DNA of 64,000 nucleotides, from contig OY723301.1 of the NCBI GenBank assembly GCA_963210315.1, positions 1,116,001 through 1,180,000 of the forward strand, in the 5' to 3' direction. Under the pieces are notes generated by a model. It had not been told where the DNA came from. It worked only from the letters and a program-made list of their open reading frames with translations, and searched no databases. The stretch comes from Rhynchopus euleeides. Taxonomy: Eukaryota > Euglenozoa > Diplonemea > Diplonemida > Diplonemidae. The position numbers were made by a program, and so were the translations under genes. Shown piece after piece: positions 30,428 to 40,140 of the stretch (positions are counted from its first letter, which is position 1; the number at the start of each line of letters is the position of its first letter).

Positions 30428-33189
30428 TCACTCACGCAGCTTGTAGTACAGAACATACGCCTTTTCAAAGTCGGGCGAGCCGCTAGAGGGGCGGAACCTG
30501 TCATCACTGAACCAATGCCAGCTCTTGTCCTCCCGGCCTCGGACATCAGCGGTGTAATGGCCCCCTCCCATCCCACCGTCGTGGTTGACAACTGCGACCA
30601 GGTCGTAGAGTGTCTTGCCCTTGCTGGGGTTGGAGATGAAAGGGGAGACGTCAAGCGTCGGCCCGAAACGGACCTTCTGCCTGATCTTGTCGGCAAGGTT
30701 GCCCATTGTGCGGAAGCGGCTCAGGGTCATCACCAGGGTGGCGGGGGTGCTCCAGAGGGACAGCTGCTTCTTCGCGCGCACCTTGCGCCCGCACCCGTCG
30801 CACTTCCACTCGCTCCCCTCGGGCAGCTGCTCCTCCTCGGTGTACTTCGAGATGCAGTCTGCGACAGTCGCATCTTCGGACCTCCGGATCGGCAGCTGCA
30901 AGCTCTGCTGCACGCTGAAGCTCACACTCTGGTGCGCACAGTGCGGGCAGCACACGGCACTCCTCTCCAGGAACCCGAAGAGGTCAGCAATGCACGACCT
31001 GTTGTTCACAGCATACGCATCCAGGGTCTGCTGTGCGATCTGGTCGTCTGACATCCCCTTCGACCGGATCTCCGGCACCTTCTGGCGATTCCGCACTGTG
31101 TTGAGGTCTTCGTGGAGGTAGCCCAGCAGCGTCTGCATGAACTCGTTGGCATCCTGCTGCCGCTGGCCCTCGAACATCGGGTTGGCCTGTGCAATGGCCA
31201 TCTTGAACTGGCTAGGGCTGACGGGGTATGCCCGCGACGAGTTCATGTCGTGCACCACGCTGGCGAAGGTGTTTGCCACGCGACCCGAGGCGCCCATCGG
31301 GTTCTCTGTGTTCACCTGGCTCTGGTACTGCTGCGTCAGGAAGGGGTGCACGATGCCTGTCGCCATCAGCGACTGCAGCGTCGAGTTCATATAACACGTG
31401 TTCCCAAGGTTGACCAGCCCGCGCCGCACCTGCCGGCTCGGCCCTGAGGGGAACGACCAGTAGGATGCCTGCAGCGACTGCTGGTGGACTGCGGCGCGGT
31501 TCACCACCAGGCCCTTGCGGCTGGGCGCCTGCTGTGCCTGCGGCTGTGCCGGTGCCTGGGGCAGGGGCGCAGACGGCGACGACATGTTGGGGTAGGGGCT
31601 GGGCACGGCAACCGCCGCCTTGAGCCGCAGAGACTCGGCCAGGGCACAGGCATAGTCCAGCTCCGACTTGGCGGTGTTGCGCAGCTTCACAGCTTCGTGG
31701 TACTGCGCCTGTGCCGGCTGCGGCAGGTGCGGCACTTCGGCACCCACCTTGCTGAGAGCGTCGAAGCCCTGCTGCAGGGCGTGTTCCCACTGCTGGATTG
31801 ACGTCTGAATCGAAGGGTCGGTGAGCAGCCGGCAGGGCGCATGGGGGTTGTTCCACCGGGCCTGGCACTCCTGGTGCAGCACGGCCACATTCTTCCACAG
31901 CTGGTGGAGGATGTTGCGGTAATACGTGATGGACTCCACCGCCTGCCGCACCCGCTCTGCCTGGTACTGCTGCTGCTGCTGCTGCAGTTGCTGCTGCTGC
32001 AGGGCGGCAGCGGCGTCGCGGTCCCTCAGCTTCTGCGCGAACTCCTCCTCACTTCGCCGCTTCTGCTCCGCAACACGCGCCCTCTCCGTATCCGCCTCGC
32101 GCTGCTTGGCATCCTCCATCTCTTGCAGCTTCCGCTGCAGCTCCTGCTGGTTGCGCTCCTGCTCCGCCTTCGCCTCTGCAGTGTTCAGCTTCCCCAGACG
32201 GTCGCTTTCAGCCTGCCGGGGGGTGTTGTGTAATGAAGCCACACGCACGGCGCACGGCAACAAAGCAGACACCACATAATCAGCATGCGACATACCAGCA
32301 AGACTTCCAGGACACGCCCACTGTCAGCTATCGTCTGCTGAACAGTGTTACTCCCCTGGCCCGGCGGCTTGAGCTCCTGTGTCCAGGCCGAGGGCAGCGG
32401 GGATGAGGTGGGATCACTGTGCGCAGGGGCCACAGGCCGGTACGCCGACGCGGAGGTTGGCCCGAAGAGACTCGCCATTGCAGCCGAGGGAGGAGGCTTG
32501 GCGGATGTAGCTGCAGCTGGCTCGAACAGAGTGTCCATCACGGGCTTTGGGGGCAGGGTGAACTCGGGGGCATCCACAAGCTCGATTGTCGCCAGGGGGC
32601 GCTGTGCGTCTGCCGTGCGCGTCAGTGCAAGCCACGCATTTGCCTCCTCGTGAAGCATGCGTTGTCGCTGCAGGTCTTCCGCATCACGGGTCTTCGAAAT
32701 ATACTCCGCAATGTCAGCCAGCCGCTTCTTCTGCGCCTGTTCAGCCTCCAACCTGACCTCACGGAGGCGACTCTCGAACATCGCCTCCAACTTGCTGCCT
32801 TCGATGAGGTCCACAGTGTCCATGACCTTTGTCAGGCGTTTCATGTGTTCGTTGTAATAAGACTTCAGCAATTCCTTCCGTGCAGATGTCTGCTTCTGAA
32901 ACACAGGCTTCGCCTTGTCCATAAAGATGAACACGAATGTGTAGTAGAAGTGGTAGGCCCAATCCCACTTCGCCAGCCCAGCTGCCTCTTTGGCGTACTC
33001 CAGCATATCAAACAGGTCCTGGCGGAGTATCCTTGTGATCCACTCCGGCTCGGCCTGCTGCTTGGCAATGAACGCGACTTTCCGGTTTGCGGCTTCCTTC
33101 AACTCCGACAGGTAGTCAGCAAACGTCATCTGGTCGGTGTCAACCGCCACACAGCTCTGCTCCTTCCATTTCCCTTTGGATTGCGTCAT
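30428..33189 (-). CDS. Ubiquitin-specific protease, USP8-like (exons 32296-33189 and 30428-32212)
   Basis: An 892-residue cysteine protease that removes ubiquitin; USP8 acts on endosomal sorting cargo. Exon 1 ends ...VLEVLL at GTATGT, an 83-bp intron follows, and exon 2 resumes in phase 0 after CCCGGCAG with AESDRLGKL. Residues ~20-150 form a helical domain like the USP8/AMSH N-terminal dimerisation domain (LFDMLEYAKEAAGLAKWDWA). Residues ~299-400 are a charged coiled coil. The USP core begins RRGLVNLGNTCYMNSTLQSL, with nucleophile Cys near 569. Two CxxC pairs (CCPHC, CDGCGR) would bind zinc. The histidine box GGHYTADVRG is near 850, then WFSDDRF and a terminal YVLYYKLRE. All catalytic parts are present. 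A USP8-type rhodanese domain is absent. The ATG is 77 nt after a TTCCAACACAG acceptor. Confidence 0.9.
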
Positions 33190-33266
33190 TGTGCCACCTC
33201 ACCGGCTACCCTCACACCCAATACTCCCACCACCACCACCCTGTGTATGCGCCCGCACGGCGTTGC

Positions 33267-33268
33267 CT
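33267..33268 (-). promoter_or_regulatory. Probable trans-splice acceptor AG of the USP gene
   Basis: CACTCCTTCCAACACAG precedes a 77-nt leader. The same acceptor and leader start are kept in the downstream-copied paralogue (AG at 34609-34610). Confidence 0.5.
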
Positions 33269-33781
33269 GTGTTGGAAGGAGTGGAGTGACATGCTGATGA
33301 TCGTGCCATGCCCCTGTGATTCGCAGAGATGCGGACGAACAGTGCCGGAAGGTGGTGGGGTTGAATTGTGATGTGGGGTCAGGGTGGGGATGGGGGTCGG
33401 GCGGGAAGCTGGCCTTCAGACAATTTGGGTACGTTACCGGTGAATCATATCGCAACCAAGCACAGAGAACACACGACACAACACACATTGGCGGCATCTC
33501 GGATCTCCCGCAAAACGGGCTGCTGAGAAAGCAGTGGGTGGGAGATCGAGAACAGCCTGATGTGTGGCGATGCCCCTAAGAATTCGGATTTGCGTAGGTT
33601 ACAACGTTGTGAGCACAACTCCGAGTAAAAAACAGAAGAAAATGGAGCAGAAAATACAGGGAGCGGACCTTATAGCAAAGGGTGGTCAAGGCTGAGTAGG
33701 CGCCGAAGAAGTAGCTGGCCAAACGTTTCTGTTTCGCCGCCTGATCACACGGTGTCACAAGCAACATCGTGGCACAATGAC
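33269..33781. other. Spacer between the USP gene and the copied DHHC tail
   Basis: Ordinary non-coding sequence. No gene or repeat was recognised. Confidence 0.45.
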
Positions 33782-34109
33782 GGCCCCGCCTGACTTCGGG
33801 CGGCACAGGAATCAGATCCTCGGATACCTCCCGCCACGAGATGACTGAGATGCAGACCGAAGGGTAGCCAAGCCATGCCCTAGGAGGGGCGGGGGTAGCC
33901 GCCACCTGGAGGCCGCACCACAGCACAGGCCTTGAAAAGGCGAGCCGATGCGGGCAGCCAGTGGTGTAGGTGCTGGCTTCTCTGTAGAATGCGGCACGCC
34001 GCCAAACAACAGGCGGTATCTCTTTCTCTCTATCACCCCCTCTCTTCCTCGCCTAGCTATTGCGCTTCTTGCGATGCGTTGATGCCTGCCGTAGACAGCT
34101 GGCAGCAGG
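33782..34109 (+). pseudogene. Recent inverted copy of the DHHC gene's 3' end
   Basis: This 328-bp block matches the reverse complement of 45466-45793 with only about three mismatches. It carries the last ~20 codons of the palmitoyltransferase (PPDFGRHRNQILGYLPPRDD and the stop) plus 3' flank, here on the plus strand. It has no promoter-proximal part, so it cannot encode the enzyme. Confidence 0.9.
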
Positions 34110-34138
34110 CCTGGATCAACACGCACAGATTGCACCAT

Positions 34139-34555
34139 TTAGCCACGACGACTCTCGAACATCGCTCCCAACTTGCCTTCAATGATGTCCACAACGTCCA
34201 TGACCTTTGTCAGGCGTTTCATGTGTTCATCGTAATAAGGCCTCAGCGCCTGCTTCTGATCATCAGCCTGATTCTGAAACACAGGCTTCGCCTTGTCGAT
34301 CAAGATGAACACGAATGTGTAGTAGAAGTGGTAGGCCCAATCCCACTTCGCCAGCCCAGTTGCCTCTTTGGCGTACTCCAGCATATCAAACAGGTCCTGG
34401 CGGATTATCCTTGTGATCCACTCCGGCTCGGCCTGCTGCTTGGCAATGAGCGCGACTTTCCGGTTTGCGGTTTCCTTCAACTCCGACAGGTAGTCAGCAA
34501 ACGTCATCTGGTCGGTGTCAACCGCCACACAGCTCTGCTCCTTCCATTTCGCCAT
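34139..34555 (-). CDS. Truncated paralogue of the USP N-terminal domain
   Basis: The frame encodes 138 residues from ATG 34555 (MAKWKEQSCVAVDTDQMTFA) and matches residues 6-145 of the neighbouring USP at roughly 88%. It ends at a stop just after FESRRG, where the parent continues FESRLREVR. It keeps the acceptor (AG at 34609-34610) and much of the leader of the parent, and the frame is intact. It could therefore make a free dimerisation domain that competes with the protease, or it may be a young pseudogene. Its 3' end abuts the copied DHHC tail, so one rearrangement may have produced both. Confidence 0.75.
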   Translation of the reverse strand: MAKWKEQSCVAVDTDQMTFADYLSELKETANRKVALIAKQQAEPEWITRIIRQDLFDMLEYAKEATGLAKWDWAYHFYYTFVFILIDKAKPVFQNQADDQKQALRPYYDEHMKRLTKVMDVVDIIEGKLGAMFESRRG

Positions 34556-34610
34556 GTTGGTCGAACACCCACCACCACCACCCTGTGTATGCGCCTGCAC
34601 GGCGTTGCCT

Positions 34611-35379
34611 GTGTTGGGAAGGAAGTTTGAAATTTAGCCGGGATTCAGCAGTGTTGCGGCCGGAAACCGGGTGTTGAGCCGGTGGTAATTCAGGAAGTTC
34701 TGTTTGTTTGTTTGTGCAAACCGGTGCGTGTATGCGTGTCATGCGTGCGCTGCCAACAGCATTTTATTTTCCCGTGAAACTCGGGCAGGTTATAGCAAAA
34801 CAAAATCCCGGCGTATCTACATCACGCCACAAGAGGCAGACCCGACTCAAAGGGACACGGGGGGAGGGGGGCCAATCACCAGGCACAGCTTTATATACTC
34901 TACTACAGCAGACAGCACGGCAACCCCCCTCCCCTTGTTTTCACGGTATTTTCCACTTGAAATTTCCGCGAAGCCAAAAAGGCAATAATACTTGAACGCC
35001 ACACCCCACCCCATCCTACACCCCCCCCCCCGCTCTAAGGTGGGGCACAGTGAAACACCCTAACAGCATCAGGTGTGCTCACACCAGGGGGAGAGGCGCG
35101 CGCAGGCTTTTAACACAGGGAGATGAAAAATAACGGCATGTCTCCCTCCCTCCCCTCCCTCCCACACCCCCCCCCCGCTGCCTTATATTTGTGAGGGAGG
35201 GGAGGGGGGTTCCTATGTACATCACCCCCCCCCACCCCACACACCCCGCCGGGATACAACAAAGAGAGGGTATACAGTCGTTTGCAGAGGGGGGGAGGGA
35301 GAGTCCTCAGGGAGGGGTGGTTGGAGGGGTGAGGGGGGGGGAGGAAACCACAAACAAACATTGCTAAAAAGAGGGGGGG
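34611..35379. other. Spacer, low complexity
   Basis: It has C and G homopolymers at 35020-35035 and 35290-35340 and otherwise no recognised feature. Confidence 0.45.
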
Positions 35380-36545
35380 GGGGGGTAGGGGGGGTCAAAT
35401 GGGGGTGACAAACACGATTTTTCAAAAAACCGGCGCAGAGGCCCCAAAGCCCCCGTAAACCCTCCAAACCCCCCCAGATCGGTCCGGAAACCCATCGAAC
35501 CCCACTTTTCCACCATTCCGGGCACCTCAGGTGCCCGAATTGGGGTACCTAAATTTTGTGCCACCGTTTGGTACCGGACAGTGCCACTGTGTGGGAGGTT
35601 GGAAAAGAAAATGCCCCAACACACCACATCTGAGGGTTGCAATGCATGTTGCTTGCCAACCACGTCATCCGGTGGGTGTCAGGCGCTATGTAGGTGGCAT
35701 TAGCCAGGTCTTCGATGTGTTCTGGCTTGTATATATACCTCCCTGCCTGCGGCACAGGCACTGCCTTTGTCCCCCACACCAGCCACAGAGAGCGTATTGT
35801 ACTCGGTCCACGGTTGCTGATTCATTGTGATGCGTTGTATCCTCGAGTGAACGTCACACACTAGTGGCACCACCACCCGCCATCCGAGAGCTGTATTGAC
35901 TTTGCGCGCTTCCGTTGTATTCACCTCGCCACGCATATTGCACCGTTCAGTACCAGTGCTCTTGGGCCAGGCAAAGTAGACCGCAGCAACTACCAATTCT
36001 GGCACAATGGGTACCACGACAGCGCACTTCATGTGTTCCCGGAATGTACAGCTCGTGTTGCAACAGTCGTTGTCAACACATCCCGGTTGTGGAGCACTGC
36101 TGCACAGGAATCACACGACCATCTGGACTGTTCCGTACCTACAGGCAGCCTCCCGGTGCATGGTGGCAGGGAGGTATATATACAAGCCAGAACACATCGA
36201 AGACCTGGCTAATGCCACCTACATAGCGCCTGACACCCACCGGATGACGTGGTTGGCAAGCAACATGCATTGCAACCCTCAGATGTGGTGTGTTGGGGCA
36301 TTTTCTTTTCCAACCTCCCACACAGTGGCACTGTACGGTACCAAACGGTGGCACAAAATTTAGGTACCCCAATTCGGGCACCTGAGGTGCCCGGAATGGT
36401 GGAAAAGTGGGGTTCGATGGGTTTCCGGACCGATCTGGGGGGGTTTGGAGGGTTTACGGGGGCTTTGGGGCCTCTGCGCCGGTTTTTTGAAAAATCGTGT
36501 TTGTCCACGTAAAAGGGTGGCATTTGACCCCCCCTAGGGGGGGGG
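35380..36545. mobile_element. Element with ~350-bp terminal inverted repeats
   Basis: The left arm (about 35380-35752) and right arm (about 36160-36545) are inverse copies with very few differences: GGTCAAATG near the outer end, AACACGATTTTTCAAAAAAC, then a long match into TATATATACAAGCCAGAAC. About 400 bp of single-copy DNA separates them. No transposase frame is present and frames in the arms mirror each other. Outer limits fall in G runs, so the target duplication cannot be read. It is a fold-back or long-TIR miniature element of unknown superfamily. Confidence 0.82.
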
Positions 36546-37239
36546 GGGGGTGGGGGTGTTTGATTGCCGGGAGTGGAATGCAAAAGCAAGCTTCCCAGCA
36601 CATTCGTTCTTATAATAGTTATTGCGAGAAGGGGGAGGGGGGGGACACCTATCTACCCCACACGAGGGGCAGCCGCGTCCCGCCCCCCCCCCCCGCCCCC
36701 CCGCGATGAAACAGCTGGAAGTCACCCGAAGCGGGGGGGGGGGGGGGGGGGCAGAGGAACACGGTGGGATCTTGTAAATTTTACATGTATAACTACAAGT
36801 ATAATACATGTATTATACATGTATAATACATGCATGTCAACTATTATACATGTATAATACATGTATATGCCTGAAATATACATGTAAAATACATGTATAT
36901 CACACGGTGGACTCCAGCGGCCCTAGCGGGAGTCTGGGAGCGGGAGTCTGAGCGGGTGTCAAAGACTCCCGCTAGCGGGAGTCCAGACTCCCGCTAGCGG
37001 GAGTCTATACTCCCGCTAGGGGGAGTCTGACTCCCCCTAGCGGGAGTCTTTTCACCTATTTTCATCCATTTTTCCCATGATATAGTTACAGTCTACTGGC
37101 GTGGGGGGTAAAATCATGGTGGAAGAGGGATGGGGAGGGGCTTGTTTTGCTTCTGTCAGTTTCCCCGGACTCTGGACTACCTACCTATCCTCCTGGTAGC
37201 GGCTACACCTGCGGAGGTGAGCGGTTAGAATTTGAGGTG

Positions 37240-38106
37240 TCAAAGTGCGGCCATCGCCTGTCGTAGTTGTGTTACACCTTGGGCAAGACAAGCCATCCTG
37301 CAGGCCTCATCTTCTTCGTCAGAACTGTCATCCCCCTCCTGCTGTGCGCGTTGGTCAAGCGTGCTCAAAGTCGCCTCGGATGACACGAATGGTGTGAAAG
37401 TCGCCCCCAGCGGGATTGGCATTTTGCACAAGCAGAGCGATAATTTGCGGTGTCCTTCGGGGAACCGGAACAGGAAGTAGGGCGCGCTGATGGGTTCAAC
37501 GAAGTCCTGTGTGTTGCAGTGCACAAACCCCTTCTGCAGCTGTGTCAACTGTGTGCAAAGAACATACACAGCCAATCTATGAGCGTGTCGGGTGTGCAGA
37601 CACGGACACAGGATGACTTCTCTATACCCGAGGATCCCGTCCTGCGACAGGTGCGCAACCTTCCAAGGCATGCCCGATGCGCGCCGCTTCTCTTCTGCCA
37701 TCGCAAGATCTCTCTCGTAAGTTGCGGAGCTGGCGATTGTAACGGCATCTTTCTTGCGATGTCCGTTCTCTGCTTCTTCAAATTCGTCGTTGTTCTGCAG
37801 AGGCACTGCATCTTCTGGAGCCCACCAATGATGAAGACTGTGTACGTAGGCATTGCGCGTTGATCCCTTTTCGGCATGCTCCATCAACCAGTGAAATATA
37901 TGCCCTGAGATCCGAGCACGCAAGAAGGGAATCCGGGCTGACTCATCCTTGCATCCCCAGAAGCGCCAGGGGATGTCTGCATACCGGAAATGCATGAGGT
38001 CTGCAAGGGAGACAAAGAGGTAGCGGAACAAGCCCTTGTAGGTGTGTCCTGTGACAGGCAAGCACGACCTTCCGGAACTGAGCACCTGTCCCATGCTGCG
38101 ACACAT
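37240..38106 (-). CDS. Unrecognised 288-aa ORF inside the 3.06-kb element
   Basis: It begins MCRSMGQVLSSGRSC at ATG 38106, directly after an in-frame TGA. Features are: aromatic and His-rich patches (RYADIPWRFWGC, HIFHWLMEHAEKG, YVHSLHHWWAPED), a Cys/His cluster (VILCPCLHTRHAHR) and an acidic tail (EGDDSSDEEDEACRM). The frame upstream of the TGA continues through the hAT insertion site into the ORF ending at 38829, so these may be parts of one older element gene interrupted by a stop and an insertion. No family is recognised, and a transposase role is speculation from position. Confidence 0.5.
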   Translation of the reverse strand: MCRSMGQVLSSGRSCLPVTGHTYKGLFRYLFVSLADLMHFRYADIPWRFWGCKDESARIPFLRARISGHIFHWLMEHAEKGSTRNAYVHSLHHWWAPEDAVPLQNNDEFEEAENGHRKKDAVTIASSATYERDLAMAEEKRRASGMPWKVAHLSQDGILGYREVILCPCLHTRHAHRLAVYVLCTQLTQLQKGFVHCNTQDFVEPISAPYFLFRFPEGHRKLSLCLCKMPIPLGATFTPFVSSEATLSTLDQRAQQEGDDSSDEEDEACRMACLAQGVTQLRQAMAAL

Positions 38107-38160
38107 TCAGTGCAAGGTTTGTACAGGTCTTGTCGAATATTTTTTTGTTGTCTCATCCAG

Positions 38161-38820
38161 CAGGGGTGGAGCTTGAAATATGGGGTTGCGGGCTGGATCG
38201 GGTCAGATCGGGTCAGCCAATTTTTTCTTATGGGTTCCCCCCCGGTTCGTCTCAGAGATCAGTGCTCGGGCCCAGCCTCCCGCGAGGTACCGGAACCGAT
38301 ATGCAGCCCCGGACGCGCAAGGACTTGGTTACAAGACAAACACATGCCGTAGGGGGGGTCTGGGAGGCGGAGCTCCCAGCCGCCGGAGGCCACGGTAGTG
38401 AACATCTGTGACTTGCGGGCGTACGGATTCTGTGTGAGTTGGCTGCGTCCTCCTGAGGATACTGAGATTCCCTGATGTAAAGGGCTTGGGTACAAGACAG
38501 GCACATGCCACAGGGGGGTCTGGGGGGCGGAGCCCCCCAGCCACCGGAGGCCACGGTAGTAAACGTCTGTTGCACGGTACGGGTTGGGCAGCTTCATTTG
38601 TCCTCTATTGTGACTGTTTGAGGCCTGTGCTCATGTCGCTGGGGTCACTTTGCTCACGAAACGCCTCCTGGTCACCTTGAGGCCCCAAGGCGAGGAGCCA
38701 ACTTTTCCGGTTTCCCGAAAATCTATATTTTTTTTCTTTTTACCCCTGACCTGATTTTTTGTGAGGGCCTGCAGAAAATCAGGTCAGCTGACCCGAAAAA
38801 ACCCCCAAGCTCCACCCCTG
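38161..38820. mobile_element. 660-bp hAT-type non-autonomous element
   Basis: Ends are CAGGGGTGGAGCTTG and CAAGCTCCACCCCTG, with perfect 8-bp target duplications TCATCCAG at 38153-38160 and 38821-38828. Both the termini and the duplication length are diagnostic of hAT. It contains no transposase and two copies of the GC-rich hairpin repeat (38351-38406, 38511-38565) with their linker. It interrupts an ORF of the element it sits in, and the perfect duplication suggests a fairly recent event. Confidence 0.92.
38351..38565 (+). repeat. GC-rich hairpin repeat, copies 5 and 6 inside the hAT element
   Basis: Copies at 38351-38406 and 38511-38565 are joined by the same linker as at 20.1 kb (GTGAGTTGGCTGCGTCCTCC). 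Confidence 0.85.
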
Positions 38821-38828
38821 TCATCCAG

Positions 38829-39044
38829 TACCCTGATCAGCCGCATGGCGAGCCCCTTGCAGTCATGGAGTGCTGGGGTGACGTAGCGGGCATTGGGAAG
38901 CACACCTGCCAAGAGGGAGGGGTAGCCAGCCTCTTTCATCTCAGAGAGAGTCAGGTGCGGGTATCGATGCACCTGTTGATACCAGCGTTCTTCTGGGATG
39001 TCGCACAGTGAGCATCGGTGCCCTCGCCCCCCGCATCGCCTCAT
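38829..39044 (-). CDS. ORF fragment upstream of the hAT insertion in the 3.06-kb element
   Basis: From ATG 39044 it reads MRRCGGRGHRCSLCDIPEER, then HPHLTLSEMKEAGYPSLLAG-like and NARYVTPALHDCKGLAMRLI blocks, and is cut by the hAT element at RVLDD. A CxxC pair suggests metal binding. The two sides of the hAT site are in the same frame. No family is recognised. Confidence 0.45.
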
Positions 39045-39058
39045 TGTTGCCCACTGCT

Positions 39059-39164
39059 GATCTATACTCCCGCTAGCGGGAGTTGGACTCCCCCTAGTTG
39101 AGACTCCCGAAAAGGGTTAAACCCGGTAGTGGTACCCTACCCCCGCTGGAGTCCACCGTGCAAG
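39059..39164. repeat. Internal copy of the 3.06-kb element's right end
   Basis: It matches 39888-39963 almost base for base (ACTCCCGCTAGCGGGAGT, then CCCCCTAGTTGAGACTCC, ending CCGCTGGAGTCCACCGTG followed by CA), with an extra ~18 bp near 39119-39136. Confidence 0.85.
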
Positions 39165-39309
39165 GCCGGATCAGCCCACGGGTGGGTTTGAGGAAGAAAT
39201 CTGGGGGGGCAAAGTTTGCTGCGACTTCCGGTTTCACCCGGCCGAACTCCAGCATCTATCCAGACCCACGGTGCCAAGCCGTTCGCCCGTGTCGCGATCA
39301 TTCGCGGCT

Positions 39310-39690
39310 TCAGGCTGCCCCCGACGACACGTTTGTATCCTGCACCTTGCCATACTTCGCCTCCACCTTGTATATGACGGAGAGCGCCCTCCTTCCGCAT
39401 CGTTGCGACTTCCCTGACAGCGAACTTATCCATGTCAGGGAAGACATGGCGATGATTGCGTTGGCCACCTGGGTGCTGTGCTGGTGGAGCTCCTTGCTCA
39501 ACACCGTTGCTAGGAGCCTTCTAATGGATCCCAGTGTCAGCACACTGCCCCCTTTTTTAACAGGGAAGGCCGTGCAAAAATCATGCACAATGTTCGTCGC
39601 CTCCGCAGCCTCGGGACTCTCTGCGCTCTTCTTCTTCTTAATCGACTTTGCCGCCGGCTTCGCTGCCGGCTTCGTTGTCGTCTTCCCCAT
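39310..39690 (-). CDS. Lysine/alanine-rich small basic protein ORF inside the 3.06-kb element
   Basis: A 126-residue frame starting MGKTTTKPAAKPAAKSIKKK. The Lys/Ala/Pro-rich N-terminus is like a histone tail. The remainder has helix-loop-helix spacing (SVLTLGSIRRLLATVLSKEL, then STQVANAIIAMSSLTW). A histone-fold or other basic DNA-binding protein is possible, but it does not align by eye with H2A, H2B, H3 or H4. It lies between the internal and the outer right end of the element, so it may be cargo. Confidence 0.4.
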   Translation of the reverse strand: MGKTTTKPAAKPAAKSIKKKKSAESPEAAEATNIVHDFCTAFPVKKGGSVLTLGSIRRLLATVLSKELHQHSTQVANAIIAMSSLTWISSLSGKSQRCGRRALSVIYKVEAKYGKVQDTNVSSGAA

Positions 39691-40140
39691 TTTTGTGAAT
39701 CAGGTCTGCGAGCTGGGATGGGTGGAAACGTCCGTTTCGTTTGGTGTGGCTGTACTTCAGTGACGAGTGCCACATTGCATAGGTATCATGGGAAAAATGA
39801 GTGAAAATAGGTGAAAAGACTCCCGCTAGGGGGAGTCAGACTCCCCCTAGCGGGAGTATAGACTCCCGCTAGCGGGAGTCTATACTCCCGCTAGCGGGAG
39901 TTGGACTCCCCCTAGTTGAGACTCCCGAAAAGGGTTACCCTACCCCCGCTGGAGTCCACCGTGCAAGTAAAAATACATGTATAATACTTGCATGTCAACT
40001 ATTATACATGTATTTTTACTTGATATACATGTATTTTACATGTATATTTCATGCATTTACATGTATTATACATGTATAATACTTGTCATGCAAGTATTAT
40101 ACATGTAAAATACTTGCATGACAAGTAAAATACCTGCATG

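Larger units (their letters stand above)
36903..39963. mobile_element. 3.06-kb element with CACGGTGGACTCC ends, nested in copy II
   Basis: It starts CACGGTGGACTCCAGCGG and ends CCGCTGGAGTCCACCGTG, flanked by CA (36901-36902, 39964-39965). The uninterrupted target TATATCAAGTAAAA is present elsewhere in the host element. Sub-terminal arms of ~180 bp hold arrays of ACTCCCGCTAGCGGGAGT palindromes in inverse order. Inside are three minus-strand ORFs, an internal copy of the right end (39059-39164) and a hAT insertion. The termini and 2-bp duplication match those of copies I and II, so all three may depend on one transposase. None of its ORFs is a recognisable transposase. Confidence 0.75.

Noticed and set aside
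36930-37060. CRISPR-like array of ACTCCCGCTAGCGGGAGT repeats
   Set aside because: Spacing is irregular, the units are perfect palindromes inside an element's terminal arm, and the setting is eukaryotic.
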